DNA of 64,000 nucleotides, from the NCBI GenBank assembly GCA_003344405.1, contig NOWV01000009.1:434001-498000 (forward strand), read 5' to 3'. Below are positions 40,808-54,156 of this stretch, in pieces. The number at the start of each line of letters is the position of its first letter. Within the stretch, counting starts at the first letter, position 1. The notes below the pieces were generated by a model. It was not told where the DNA came from and did not search any database. It saw only the letters and a list, made by a program, of their open reading frames with translations. A program made the translations under genes and the position numbers. The DNA comes from Trichoplax sp. H2 (Eukaryota > Placozoa > Uniplacotomia > Trichoplacea).

Positions 40808-41233
40808 TGGCGGTTTCACACCGACCTGTAGTAAAAATACACTAAATAAGAACTCTAGTAATGACACAAATAAGTATACTAATAAGTCTAATATACGTAT
40901 TAATATTTCTAGAAAGTCTTTACTGACTGTAAGAATGTACCTAGTTCTACAGCATAGTCGATTCGAAGAAGATTCACTACTAGGTCTTCTTCTACAGCGT
41001 AGTAGTCCATGTCTACATCTATTAGTGGCGGTGTCACAGCGGCCTATAGTAAAAATACAGTAAATAAGAATTCTAGTAATGACACAAATAAGTATACTAA
41101 TATACGTATTAATATTTCTAGAAAGTCTTTACTGACTGTAAAAATGTACCTAGTTCTACAGCATAGACGACTCGAAGAAGATTCACTACTAGGTCTTCTT
41201 CTACAGCGTAGTAGTCCATGTCTACATTTATTA
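40808..41233. repeat. Recent tandem duplication, 218-bp unit
   Basis: Unit 1 (40,808-41,025) and unit 2 (41,026-41,233) differ at about ten positions plus one 9-base deletion in unit 2, so they are roughly 95% identical by hand count. Each unit contains a hairpin with arms GAAGAAGA and TCTTCTTC, and two CTACAGC(A/G)TAG copies. Both units are open for about 65 codons, but the 218-base period puts them in different frames, so overlapping open frames at 40,764-41,063 and 41,009-41,329 appear. I judge them non-coding until shown otherwise. Confidence 0.9.
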
Positions 41234-42740
41234 AAATTACAGTACTACTTGTATACTGTACTATCTCAATATGCAATGCGTAAAACCGTAAATCGTTGTA
41301 AGCGCTCTTTTTTTAGTTTCGAAAATTGATACTGTTAGTACAGATATCTCAAGTTTCAAAAACATTGCAGGAAGACTCTAGACTGACTCTGGTTTACAAC
41401 ACTCGATAACGTAATTGATTTATGATCATTGTAAAATGGCCAACTAAACTGTGTAGCTACCTTGTTTTCTTAAAATATTCGCAATAAATTTAAAACGATT
41501 CACCTCATTAACGCTAGACAAGCTTTTACTGTAATTTGAGTCGAAGCTCTTGAGTTGGCTGCGTGTCGAGTTGGGTGGCTGGAGCAGCTATCGATTCAAG
41601 CTCAAGATTCAAGGGGCAGCCTCGACCAGCGTTCAGCCTAGAGTTGAACTTATTAATCGAGTCGGGCTAGGCCGATAGCTACATTCTGATCATGGCTGTA
41701 AAATGTCTAGTACGTAGTCCATGTTCTGACTCTGTTGATTGATTTACTACCTGTCTTTATCTCTTTACATTTACTATTGCACAAATGAATAATAGGCTAG
41801 CTCACAGCGAAACTGGCAATCAAGACTAGTAGTTATATAGGCAAAATGTGAAGTAAAGGTATATAAGTAAACGTAGCCACTGTCAGTGACACTCCGTTGT
41901 ATTCGCACACATGTAGGATTGTAGGTGTAACAAGCATTCAACATGGACTACGAGAAAAAAATAATATTTTTCTAGTAGTCTATGCATTCAATAAATACAT
42001 ATAGTTTACGGGTTTTGTGTAAATTTGTTAAATGGTTAATTGATCGATATCATCTCATTTTCTCTCTGTAAATGGAAACGTAACATTTAATGATTGGATC
42101 GAGCCTACAATCGTGTTTACAATAGACCGAATTGGTGCAGTCATGAATAATGATTACTGACATAACAGCCCTTTCTGTTATAGTGTTTACTACATATAGA
42201 AAATATTAAAATACTTCATTTTTTTTGTTTAGTAACTGTCAAAAAGTATAAATAAATTAATTCATGGGTACCGAGTTACAAAGCATTGCATCATAATGCA
42301 ATATATAATATCCGATCACGTCATTTCAACCCATAAGAAGCACATCATACTTATACGTGTACACGAATTCATTTTAAAACTAATAGTCTACGTCGACATC
42401 ATATAATGTACCGTACCACTAAGACGATAGTCCGTTATGGTGTTTATTAGTAACTAACCAAAGGCATTTGCTGGATGAATACAGTATATATTAATGATGT
42501 CATGCACAATTCTATCATGTTTTTATTCTCAACTTCACTGCATTATAGTTAGTCATCATTAAACAGTTCATTACGATTTGAAGGTACTACAATTTAGACT
42601 ACTCTTATATTTGTACACAAGACATTGCAGAAAAACGTTTTACCTTTGCACACTGTTAATTAAATAATTAAATTAATTCTTTACTGATCGTGCGCAACCT
42701 ACATTACATTGAATCAAATAAACTGCAATTCAATACTACC

Positions 42741-44213
42741 ATGGTTTCGTTTTTTTGGTGTACAGTTATCGCATTGATAATATTTTGGTTTTATGTCAAA
42801 TTTATTGTGCCATTACGATATTTTAAACGTCTGGGTATACCTGGGCCATCTCCTATCCCAATCATTGGCACTTTAGCAGCTGATACCAAAGATGGAAAAG
42901 GCAATCATGAAGTGCAGCAGATTCACTTGGAGAAGTATGGCAGAGTTTATGGATTTTTCGTTGGATCGATGCCAGCTTACGTTGTAGGTGATTTAGATAT
43001 TATTAAGAATATACTGATTAAAGAGTTTCCTGCATTCTCCAATCGTGCTATGTTCTTTAAAACTCCTGGGTTAGAGAGAAGTCTTGCTAATTTACGTGAT
43101 ACTGATTGGAAACGCATTAGAACTGTATTGAATCCTACATATACAACGTCCAAAATGAAACAGATGTTTCCTTTAGTAAATGATTCCGTCGATACTTTCA
43201 TAAGAAAAATGGAAAGGGTAGCTGATAAGAATCAATCAATCGATGTATCGGATTGGTTGAAACAACTTAGCTTAGAAATTATAACTGCTAGTGCTTTTGG
43301 TGCAAAGTGTAACGTTCAAAATGGTGGACATGATCGTTTAGTAAATAGTGCAACGGCAATTTTCAAAATGAATCCTACTGTCATCGCGTTGTCATTCATG
43401 ATGCCTAGATTAGCTCCATTATTTGCTGCTTTCGATAAATCATTTATGAATGGTGTCAAGTACATTGATAAAGCGGTTGCTAGTATTATCAAGATGCGAC
43501 GTCAGGAAGGTGCTACCGGAGCAAATTATAAAGATCTATTGCAGCTGATGATAGATGCTAGCGCTGCTGCTGAAAGTAACAAGAGCCTGACAGATAATGA
43601 AATTATTGCCCAATCGAGTACAATCATGCTGGCTGGTTACGAAACTACAAGTAGCTGTGCTACTTTTACAGCTTATTTGTTAGCTAACAATAGCGAGGTT
43701 CAAGATAAATTAATTCAGGAGATAGCAAAAGTTTGTGGTAAGCAAGAAGTTACGTATGACATGCTCGGCCAAATGACATATTTAAATAAGGTTATTCATG
43801 AATCGCTACGTATGTATCCTCCCGGTTACATACTGTTACGCGAAGCAACAACTACTTTTCAGTGTAATGGCTACACTTTTCCTAAGGGCATACCCATATT
43901 CATTCCTGCTTATGCTCTTCATCATGATAATGATATCTGGCCAGAGCCGTATCGGTTTAATCCAGAAAGGTTTAACAAAGACCTCGTTGAAGCTCGTCAT
44001 CCTTGTGCATACATGCCTTTCGGTTTAGGCCCACGCAATTGTATTGGTATGCGTTTTGCAATGCTACAAGTTAAGCTATTATTGATCAAAATTTTACGCC
44101 GTTTTAAATTTGCAACATGTACAGAGACAGAAATCCCAATTCAAGTTACAGCAGCAACCACGCTAGCACCCAAGAATTCTGTTTATCTTCGAGTTATGTC
44201 TCATACCTCTTAA
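42741..44213 (+). CDS. Cytochrome P450, CYP3-clan type, intronless
   Basis: A microsomal heme monooxygenase of 490 residues in a single exon. I chose the ATG at 42,741 because its context ACCATGG is an ideal Kozak site; an upstream in-frame extension begins only with GTG. The N-terminus is a membrane anchor (about 4-24) followed by the proline hinge PGPSP. Other landmarks are the helix C WxxxR (Trp123-Arg127), the oxygen-binding AGYETTSS (298-305), ExxR as ESLR (354-357), PERF (408-411), and the heme loop FGLGPRNCIG with Cys434 as axial ligand. GPRNCIGMRFA and YALHHD match human CYP3A closely, which places it in the CYP3 clan (CYP3/CYP5/CYP6-like). Substrate is unknown. The convergent neighbour is GBA2. 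Confidence 0.97.
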   Translation: MVSFFWCTVIALIIFWFYVKFIVPLRYFKRLGIPGPSPIPIIGTLAADTKDGKGNHEVQQIHLEKYGRVYGFFVGSMPAYVVGDLDIIKNILIKEFPAFSNRAMFFKTPGLERSLANLRDTDWKRIRTVLNPTYTTSKMKQMFPLVNDSVDTFIRKMERVADKNQSIDVSDWLKQLSLEIITASAFGAKCNVQNGGHDRLVNSATAIFKMNPTVIALSFMMPRLAPLFAAFDKSFMNGVKYIDKAVASIIKMRRQEGATGANYKDLLQLMIDASAAAESNKSLTDNEIIAQSSTIMLAGYETTSSCATFTAYLLANNSEVQDKLIQEIAKVCGKQEVTYDMLGQMTYLNKVIHESLRMYPPGYILLREATTTFQCNGYTFPKGIPIFIPAYALHHDNDIWPEPYRFNPERFNKDLVEARHPCAYMPFGLGPRNCIGMRFAMLQVKLLLIKILRRFKFATCTETEIPIQVTAATTLAPKNSVYLRVMSHTS

Positions 44214-45926
44214 TGACTACTTCATCAATCAATCGTTCAATGTTTTACGTCATAGTGTTTTAAATTCACACAGAGTTTAGATAGATTCACTTACAAATTC
44301 CATTGATCCAAATTATTTAGACAGTAAAATATGCATATACTCGTACTATAAAGTTTTACATGGCTACTTTTCATATATCCTGAATTAATCACTTTTTTGT
44401 CGTGATAGAATTACTGCAGTGTTATATTCTGTTTCGCTAGTCTTATTAAATATAGCTGGAAGCACCTTTTCAATATTAGCTTTGTAAAATATTAATTGAT
44501 TTGATGTATCAATAAGTACTATATAGGATGAAATATGGCTCTAAATTTCATCTCTAAAGCCTGGAACCAAATACTTAATGTTATAGGGATTGAAGTCGAC
44601 ACTTGAACGTTTACTATAACTATAGTATACGAGCGATTCTCTTCAATGATACAGTTTTGTTCTGTTAAAATGATGTCGTAACAAATAATGTTGTGCAATA
44701 GTGAATTTGAGATTTCCTTCAAATTGGATTCAATTATAACAGAAATTTACGTTTTTCTCACATACAATATATTTAAACGTTGCACCATAGCATTCATGTA
44801 TTACTAATCTTTATATGTTATACGTAAGAAGTAAACTAGTAAAAATCTTTAATTGACACTATGCTACTCAAGAGGCTTTATCACATATCCTAGTTATGCG
44901 TATATATTTAAATTTTAGTAGACAGCTTAAAAATACCTTACTACTAGAGTAAAGTCGGATGTTTATAATGACTTTGCAATAATTTTTGCGTATTTGAAAA
45001 TATTCGAAATGAGTACGATGGTGTTTATATTTGTAACAGCTTTTATACAAATTAACACATTTTTTTATCCACGGTATTACTAAAGGTAAATATATTTTAT
45101 GCATTTAAAGATAGGATTATATGTCTACCTTTTATCTTTACAATATACTATCAATAACTCGTTACAAATTCATCGAATTATGTTCACTGATTAACAGTAC
45201 ATACGAGCGTACAGTACAGTAATAAGGTTCGTGTTATATCAGCTTGCATACCATTTTAATGGAACACTGTAAGTCTCTCTGTCCATTTATTCTCTTATTC
45301 TGTCCATATGCACGATGTTAAATCATGAACAAATAAAAGACTATACTTGTGAGTTTAAGAAGATATCATGAGCAATAACGTTTAGTAAACTATGACGGAC
45401 TAGTATTGCAGAGCCATTTATTAAATGTCTAATATTTCAGCTAGTAAGAGTCTAAGAGATTACTATCATAACAATACAGGAGGCTATTATATTTCTCATC
45501 GTTACAGATCTTGCGGTTGAGTAATCGGAAAGATAACAAAAAATTAAGGCGAATTTTTTGATTCCAAGTCTAACAATTGTAGATAAATGCAATGTTATTA
45601 TGCTTGCTTCTTATCACGATGGTGTAATATTTACCGGCCGAGACTACAATAAGGTATCTATCAGTTTTTCATGAAACAATATAAATCTAACGTGACCAGC
45701 ACTTTCAAGTATTATAGGGTAAATATGGTAAATGAAGATACAAAAATAGAAGTAGTTCCGTGATCTCAGATACGCTTACATTGTAGATTTCAATAAGAGA
45801 GCTAGTATGTTACATGCGATATCAGGGTCTTAAAAATCTCTGGCGATACGTAACACTGGGTAATTTCACTATTTAGGCAATCATCGTAATATCAATTTCT
45901 AAGGCTGCCAAGAGGAAACTAATAAG
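44214..45926. other. Tail-to-tail intergenic region, P450/GBA2
   Basis: The interval is 1.7 kb between two 3' ends. Open frames at 44,519-44,722 and 44,868-45,104 (minus) have no recognisable features. Only a weak pentamer cluster is present at 45,194-45,223 (ACAGTACATACG and GTACAGTACAGTAATA). Nothing else was seen. Confidence 0.55.
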
Positions 45927-48900
45927 TTATTTCGTGATTTTTTTAGTATTTTTTTTTAAAACGTGATTGAAAGCCCATTCAATTGCCCAGATGGACAAAG
46001 GCCTCATATATCCGGTACAGCGGTAACGATTTATTTTATAGTACGCTTCTGGTGTTTGAAATCCAAGGCCCATTACATTAAATGTGGTATCGTACATCCC
46101 TTCAGCGACTTTGAAACCTTCCTTGATCATTCCCTGCGTATATAAAGAGTAAATGTATGCATGTCTTTGATTAATTTCATACATCATATGGTACTATTAC
46201 GATAATATCACGGGTTTCTAGTTAAGATAGCTACCTGTTGAATAAGATTTGCAGCTAACGCATAAGTAACTCCTGTCCAAACTTCTTCGGATTGCACACT
46301 TGAGGTATCGATCTATGAGAATGTTACAGTTATCAATGCGCTTATGAAAAGGATTTATGAAAGACTTTAAAGACGGTACGTTATTTGCTAATACTTGAAT
46401 CGCAATATCACTTATTAATGACGTGAAGTCACAATTTTATTTAATACAGTAGCTGATTGGTAACATTTTCTGAATAGCTCCAATTTATGATAAAAAGCAG
46501 TGTATTTACTAGGCGTAAGCAGTTAGTAAAAATTATAATTAATTTTAATTATTAATAGTTACTTCGCCGTTAGGTTTCATGCCATTAACGGCTCCCCAAG
46601 TTCCATTCATGAACTTCATAACGTTATAGTCGAAAACCTTTCGTAGAGCTTTATCAACTTGACTTTTTGGAAAGATCTAGTTAAAAAAATTTTGATCATG
46701 TGGTGTATGATCGTTATAGTAGAGAATTTTATATACCAGCCGCAATATGATATTAGCTATTGGTGTATTCAATGACTATCTTGTGAGTTATTTCAGTTAA
46801 TTATTCATTAAGAACTTACATCATCTTCATTATTGTTAACTAAACCGCAAGCTTGAAGATACCAATGTCCGCACATTTGATCAGCCATAATGCTATCAGA
46901 GTGATTACCTTTACTACTATCGTAAAGGTAGTATTCCCCTTTACGTTTAAGGAATATTAGAAAAATATATTTAATGTATAATCTCAGCAATGCAAGTTTT
47001 AGTTGCAGCCAAGCATACAATTGTATTTAATAAATTCATAACAGCAGATTACAATTTTTTACCGTTCCATAACTTCTGTTGAAAGGAATCGCGACCACGG
47101 AGTAAAATTTTAGAATATTTGGCTTTATCTTCTTTACAACCAATCAAGTCAGCTATTTTATACATGATATATAAAGCAGCCAGAAAGATCCCTCCGCAAT
47201 ACGCGCTAGTGACAAAATAAGCATTCTTTAAGACTAAATTTTTATATTTTTTATACAATAAATATTTATGCGTCGTATACGAGTACGTATTTTAATTATA
47301 ATGTTAACAGCTATTAAATATGGGAACTAACCTAGCACCATACATTCGCCATACATCGTATGTTTGGTCTGCACCATTATTGTCGATGATACCATCGCCA
47401 TCTGTATCTTGAGATATTGCGGTTTCCATTACGTGCTATATAGTAAGGGTAAAGTGGTATGAACATATTGGTTATTGAATGGTACAGTTTAAATGATCAA
47501 TCTGAAACTACCTTTGCACATGGCCACATGTCTTTAAGGAATTCTAAATTTCCAGTAGCACAGTAATCTCTATAAATCTAATCGGTATCAAATAGACAAA
47601 TAAATCATACGTTAACTATTTTTGAAGAGTGCTATTCCAAAGTATTCCAAAGTACTGCAATGAGCTGATAAAATACTTAATATCTATCGACCTGAAGCAC
47701 AAATTTGGTATTTAAATCAGTCCAATCTTGCACATCAGATATACAATAAGCGTTAATTCGTTTCCAAGGTTCATCGCCTAGTAGATATTGGAATAAAAAT
47801 GGAAAAATGCAAGTCAAGTGAAACCACTATCAAGTTTAGGAGGTATGTAGATTTTTTACATGGCTCGCCAATGTCATGAGGAACAAATCCATATGATTTT
47901 CGCGGCTTTCTTAGTCCAGTCCACATAATTAATCTTAATTCGGGGTCTTCATGCATTATTGAGGCAGCTGGTAAGGTGATAAGTTTTATAATTTAAAAAT
48001 ATTCTAGCGTATATTGCGACAATTAGGTAATTTACTTCGCTAGCCGTTTGATTATATATGTATAATTATTAAAGCACTAACCGAAATCGTACTGTATGCT
48101 TAGCTCTATCATAGGCCACAATTGAGCCAGTGCAAATGACGCATAGAAATGTACATCGTAGGTATTATACATAAGATATTCATGTCCTGTAAAAGTGAGG
48201 GTTTCTAGAATTACTAAGTAAAGTGTATAGCTCAAATTCACAGATATAATCACATTGCGTAAGTAGTAATTCTCAGTATCATACTTTAGTTATATTCTAC
48301 CTTCTAGGTAAGCAAAGCGTCCATATTCTTTATGTATTTGCTTCCCTTTGCCTGGTACTTCCTTCAAGCAACTTGCTAAATTGGTTTCATCATCTTCATC
48401 TCCGTCCGTTTCTGCCCAAATTGATCCACTGTCACTCATATAATATAATTCATTGAAAATAGCGGATTTATACCAATCTGGATAGGATCTATAGAAATAG
48501 AAGAAAGAGTCTTAAGGTATTTTCTAACATATTGCAACACCTTTAGTCTTATGATTAGTGTTATGATTCAATAAAGTGTTAGTGCTAAGATTATAGCTAA
48601 CTCATTCTCCAGTATAGGAGACTGCCACTGATCGATTTTTTCTTCCCAACTTTTAACGTTTTGTAGAGCGTAAACCGCTAGATCGGCAGCTCTATGGCTG
48701 CCATTTGGATTAAAGAAGCGAGTATACCTTCTAGAAGAAGACATTAGCATAACACGGTGATAAGGCTATAAGACAAACACAATCTACAAATATAGCGTAA
48801 TCTCTGTACCTCCGATACTTGATTTCTTTCGCATCGAAATAAACCTCTGGTTGATCCCATGTTAAAGCAAATTCCATTTTCGCTTTACCTTGCGGTTTAA

Positions 48901-51900
48901 CAATAGCAGTTGTAGCTACAGCAGCTCCAATAATTTCACCCTTTTTTGATACTGGCGATTGCGTTGCTAATTGTAGTAAAACGCTCATAGAAAGTAGAAT
49001 ATTTATAATCTAATTTGCCACAGAGTAAATAGTTACCTTACAATCTTTACATAACAGAAGTTATTTACCTTTCGTATTGGAAGAGTTCTCCAATTTACCA
49101 TGAGATAATAACTGTCTAGAGATTTCCCTTCCAGATCCTTTCGGATCGAAAGATACCGAATTTGATACAGATACTGCGGGGTAGTCTCCAGTCTACCATC
49201 AGATCTTAAATTAATTTACAAAATTTATTTATCCGATAATCTTTATTCGTTTACCTCAGGGCATTCTTTAGCGCATATCGTAAAAGTGCATGGTTGGAGA
49301 GAGGCACGATGATGTAAAAGCACTCCAGATATCTTTGAATTATTCATATTTTCATTGCTAGATCTTGTGAATGTTTCATTCTGATGTCCTCCAGCGCTAT
49401 CGTGTTCGCTTCCATCTCCATTTTGAAAAGTGAACATGATGGATACTTCAATCTCGTCATCACTTTGATTGTCAATTTCCCAAATAAAGCAACCAACCGG
49501 TAAGCAACTATCCTATAAAACGTATTGTAATATAATTTGCATAATAAAATAGATTAATAGAATGTGAAAATTGTTAAATTTTATTGAAGGTCCTCGAGTA
49601 ACGTACTTTATAATTGTGTGGTATGATAGGAGATATTTGACGACAAGTTAAAGTCACATTCTGGCCCGGTAAATTGTATGTTGTCCAAGCTCGTGGATAC
49701 AAGGCACGATAAGTAGCTTGAGATCCATGGTATCCCCAAAACCAGTCACCCAGTTGAGCTGACGACGGACGGCATGGTGATAAGACTTGCTGTATATAAA
49801 TATGCATATGTACACATAGCATGAATTGACTGGTAACGAGATGCACACTGTAGCTTTCACAAGCAAGTCTACAAAGGTATAGCGTTTGTACATCAAATAT
49901 TGCATTATAACCTGATAGGAAGGTTCGCCATTTTTACGAATAGATACTGTGAACTGAAAATACAAGAGATTATTTTAAGTAGTGCTCCTTAGATGGTCAT
50001 AACGAATCTACTATAACTAAGCATTTTATTATTATACGAAATATTGCAAATTAATATTACTAATACCTGGTAAAATGTTTATAGAATAGAACTTTTATCA
50101 GTAAGATAAAAATCGTAGCAGTTACATCAAACTAGTCATGTGATAATTTTTATAGCTGCTATTATGTTTACAAATCTATAGAACGACCAGAAATATCCTT
50201 TGGTAATGAAACATCATTGAAGCAACAAATCGTTTATACATGCACTACAATCCATAAACCTAACAACGATAATTATAAATTTGCATTGCATAAAATTATC
50301 ACTATTAATGTACAGTATAAGAATTTCTTCTTGAAATTTACTGCTTACTTGATCAGCATGTACAATATCATAAGTATACCACCCCGGTCTTAGCTGCCAT
50401 CTGCAAAATTGCCCATTCCAACCTCGCATGATAGTTCCACATCCAAGGCCGCCAATTGGCACTCCTTAAAGGTTATTAGAAATAATAAGCAAGATCATCT
50501 ACGAGTAATTAATAAATTACACAGTACACTAGGAACGGCTAAATAAGTACTAGTGCAGAGTAAAATGTAATACTTCAGTTGTTTTAAATACCTACTCATC
50601 AATAGCATGCAATTCTATGGAGATATTACTCCGGTATAACTTTACCAGTATACGATATCGGTTTAATATAAAAAGCTCTATCTAGCTAGCCAGTTTTGCT
50701 TAATTGGTTTAATGATTTTGTCTCAAACAGTTGATCTATTCTTTCACATGATGCATTTACAAGATAGTTGTAGAAATGCATAATTGAATTTAAGATGTAA
50801 ACGATGTTCTGCACAGCAATGATAGGATTGTATCCTCATACTGTACAGTAGTTTTAGTTTGGTTTCTGTCAGTAAGTGATATCCATACCATACTGTTTAC
50901 ACTCTAATCTAGACTAATAGTGAAACTCTACAGCAGCAGGTGTGAACATATCTTAAGGTATGATTGTACATATATACAAAACTAGTTGTTTAAGTTACCA
51001 AGTTTATATCAAGATAATCTAGCTGTGAACTTTCTTTTAATTTATTGCTTTGTGATGAATAGCTAATTGGTGTCAGCCTTTAAGGATTTTATGATTGCAT
51101 CTCATGTACATACGTACCGTATAAACGATCGACTTGGCGTTTCCCAAATAAGTCGATGAAGGGCTCACGAGAGTGAAATCGGTTATGTAAAATGTACATA
51201 CCATACCTTTTTCCGAGTAAAGAAAATTAGCAGACAGCTTAGATTTTAGTTTAGACCGAATTATGGTACTCTACGCAATAAGATTGGGGTTCATTCTAAT
51301 GCAATTGATTGCGAGACAAGCTTTTCTTATTTAGTCGATAATTATAAATAATATGCTATCGAATAGAGAAACTGCAGATAGAAACTAGCTGTTTGGGTCA
51401 GAAATATTCATATGGTAATGGCTAGCTCTAATAATTATAATAGCTTATTTTCGATACGCTGTTGAATAATATTATGAATCAGGGTTTAGCGTCTAATTAT
51501 ACAAAAGTTTTGTTTTATTTTCCAGTAATTAGTATGATCCGATATGCTAACTTAATGCGCGTGCACATTAAAATATTCTTCTTTCTAGGATGTCTACTTG
51601 TCTCAAGTTAAATCGATATTTGTAACGCAAAAATGATAATGTATTTAAATTACACGCGCTAGGCCGAAGTACAGTACTGCCATTTAGAGCAACAATGTAG
51701 ATAGATAATTTTATTATTTATTCTTATCTATTATTAATACTGTAAAGACAACGCTCTCGGTAATATTCGCTAATACGTACAATACATGGCATATTTACTC
51801 GTATATGTAAGTTCGATCAGAATTTAACGAATAATTCGTAGCACAGTCATAATCAATTAATTAATATTATAAAGAAATACATGGGGTATATCAATCGATG

Positions 51901-52106
51901 CTGGCTAAGTAAATAATTGTAATTAATTTTACATTCGAACGGTATGGTTATTGATTTTACTATCGCTACCTGAGACCCATTTTGAGGCTTACTAATACTT
52001 GTTTCGGTCGGACATCACCGAACCGGAAAGCGTCTTGCTTAAATTTATGATCTAAGTTGACTTTCCAGCCATAATGGCCAGCCATTGTCCTCGGTCTTTT
52101 CGTCAT
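45927..52106 (-). CDS. GBA2: Non-lysosomal glucosylceramidase (GH116), 20 exons
   Basis: GBA2 is a retaining beta-glucosidase of the GH116 family that hydrolyses glucosylceramide at the cytosolic face of ER/Golgi and plasma membranes. Exons in transcript order: 52106-51970, 51206-51118, 50464-50349, 49953-49912, 49789-49607, 49512-49255, 49192-49069, 48966-48810, 48727-48602, 48488-48301, 48186-48082, 47967-47860, 47777-47692, 47577-47512, 47435-47332, 47205-47063, 46938-46820, 46676-46563, 46312-46235 and 46133-45927. All phases agree, giving 849 residues (human 927; the shortfall is mostly N-terminal). Conserved blocks include [14 protein letters not shown] (78-87), [47 protein letters not shown] with the nucleophile-equivalent Glu424, [25 protein letters not shown] with the acid/base-equivalent Asp618, [14 protein letters not shown] and YMRPLSIWA. 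The start ATG has A at -3, and GW..L/H.F follows as in the human N-terminal domain. RGP1 starts 2 kb away on the other strand. Confidence 0.96.
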
Positions 52107-54156
52107 TTTTCTGCATTAACTAATCTGCGTATAAACATAGAAATAATATTGTTATCATTTTATCGGTATACAGTACCTTAAGTCAGTATACAATTAATTC
52201 ATTATAATAATTGCATTAACGATAGGCATGTAATAATTTAATTAGGACTTTATTATGATTCCTTTTCAGATATAGGATTCAAATCTCTTTCGGATAAGTA
52301 TAGTATTTATGCAGTGATGGATAAGGATACAGCACTGTTTACAAATTGGTAAAAGTATATCTTTTATGAAGATACTGGATGAGAATTTCAAGGTAGCATT
52401 ACAGTGCTACATAGCCCATTCTATTTCGTCCAAGACCTGTTGTACGGGTGTATGAGCTCGTAGTTTCATACTCGTGCAGCAATGTGATTTACGAGTATAT
52501 AGTACAGTCAGTATACCATTACTTTTAAGCACAAAGTACCTTTTGCAAAGTATGCATGTAGCTTCTATGCCATACTACTGTGTACAGACAGTTTACAGCT
52601 TTTCTATAATTAATTACAATTAATAACATTCATGCAGGATTTTAAAGAGTGGCGGAAGCTATACGCGTCGACAGACTGATTTGTAAATTCGGTCGCAGAA
52701 TAATTTCGTATATTACTGTACGATTGAAATATTAGCTGTTTCTAAGCTATTTTATTACATTCATACGTAATAAGAATACTGTATCTTTATTATTAACAGT
52801 AAATTGAATCAAGATAGTAGAAATAAGGACTCATTCGACAATACCATGCAGTCTATAGGACAGTAGAACAGGTTCATCTATAGCTTTGTATCTTTTGTAT
52901 CAATTACAACTACAACAATGCAAATGGGATACGGTTCTAGCTGTTAGTCTGTTACGACATTAGTAGATCATGAACAGTACTGCATAGACAGCATAGGGTA
53001 CGGTATTCTATTGGTGCATTTTATAATTTAGTTATCAAATAGCATAAATATGTACTAGTCATCCTTAAAGATACGAACATAATCTTCAGCACCCAGCCCA
53101 AAGATGGTCCTAGTTTCTGATTTCCGATGGATCGAATAATGCAAGTCCTATGGGGCGGAGTACAGTAGTATTATACTGTACTGTACTGTACAGTACAGTA
53201 CACTGATCAAGGCTACTTTCGACAGATTGTCTTCTACTGACCATGGCAGTACTGTATGAGGGAAATAGCGGGCCTACAGTGCATAGTACTGTACAGTTAG
53301 TCGGTCTATTGGCCAAACCTACAGTACTTACGCAGACTAGACTCAGGGTCTCTACTGTACACAGTGACAGTGCTTTCCTAGTCAAAGTCTTTGAAAGATT
53401 GCATTTCTAAAACTAAAAGTTGGTCAATCACTACGGTATAAATCAGACATTGAGAAGGTTTTGCTGCGCGGATCCGTGGATTTTTGCTCGTTGTCAAGGT
53501 TAAAGAATTCCATTTTATTTGGGATTTTGCTTACTAGTAAAGAAGACAAAAACTCTGGGTCCAGTGATCGTCTAGCTATTTTTCCATTCTCATCAGACTT
53601 TTACTGTACTGTATACAGTATTATTAATGAAGGTTTCCAGACGTATTTCTGATACTATTTTACCATTACTGACTCGTTCTACTAGTGTAGTAGCCAAATA
53701 GACTGAAATAGTACAGCATTCGCTTGAGTGATTGATTCGTAAGGAGTGAGCAATCAGTGAACAAACACTAATTATATAGTTTATACGTAACATATACCGT
53801 AGATATACATTATATAGTATACTGTGCTGTATACTGGTGATTATCATATTATCTGTAAAATCGCTTTAATATTATAACTGCCGGTGAAGTACATACAGGC
53901 TACGTTGTTGTACCTTAATGCTACAAACTGTAAACTCTTTCACTGTAGCGTGGTATAGCATCAGTTTTGAAAAAATTAATTCAATTTAATTTACAGGGAT
54001 CTTGGGATCTCTGAATTTTTTTGACTGGATTGATTCCTTTTTCTCGGTATGGAAGACTTGGTAGAGCGGTATTACAGCATACTTAAACTTGGCTTAGTTT
54101 TGCTACTGTAGAAAATGTCTCCTGTGGTTGATTTACGTCGTCTTCCCTGAAACGAG
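52107..54156. other. Divergent intergenic region between GBA2 and RGP1
   Basis: A 2-kb interval between two start codons, expected to hold both promoters. The obvious content is the pentamer arrays centred on 53,158-53,360 and a smaller one at 53,603-53,621. The open frames at 53,110-53,385, 53,461-53,652 and 53,593-53,847 run through or next to these arrays and are not supported as genes. Confidence 0.6.
53158..53360. repeat. TACTG/TACAG palindromic arrays between GBA2 and RGP1
   Basis: The strongest run is ATACTGTACTGTACTGTACA followed by GTACAGTACACTG (53,174-53,204), a nearly complete fold-back. Weaker copies lie at 53,250, 53,285-53,297 (TACTGTACAGTT), 53,320 and 53,355. The array is about 1 kb from each flanking start codon. 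Confidence 0.85.

Larger units (their letters stand above)
40035..42740. other. Divergent intergenic region between GON4L and the P450
   Basis: The interval is 2.7 kb with genes pointing outward on both sides. It holds the palindromic pentamer arrays (40,527-40,719), the recent tandem duplication (40,808-41,233) and about 1.4 kb of otherwise unremarkable sequence before the P450 start. No further exon was recognised. Confidence 0.6.

Noticed and set aside
40764-41329. Two overlapping frames as a novel repeat-containing protein
   Set aside because: They arise from a tandem duplication whose period is not a multiple of three, so they cannot be one protein without splicing; no coding signature seen.
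42690-42740. N-terminal extension of the P450 by 17 residues
   Set aside because: The extension starts at GTG. The ATG at 42,741 has an ideal Kozak context and places the membrane anchor at the true N-terminus.
44519-45104. Small minus-strand frames in the P450/GBA2 interval
   Set aside because: No homology, no splice logic, and located in a tail-to-tail spacer.
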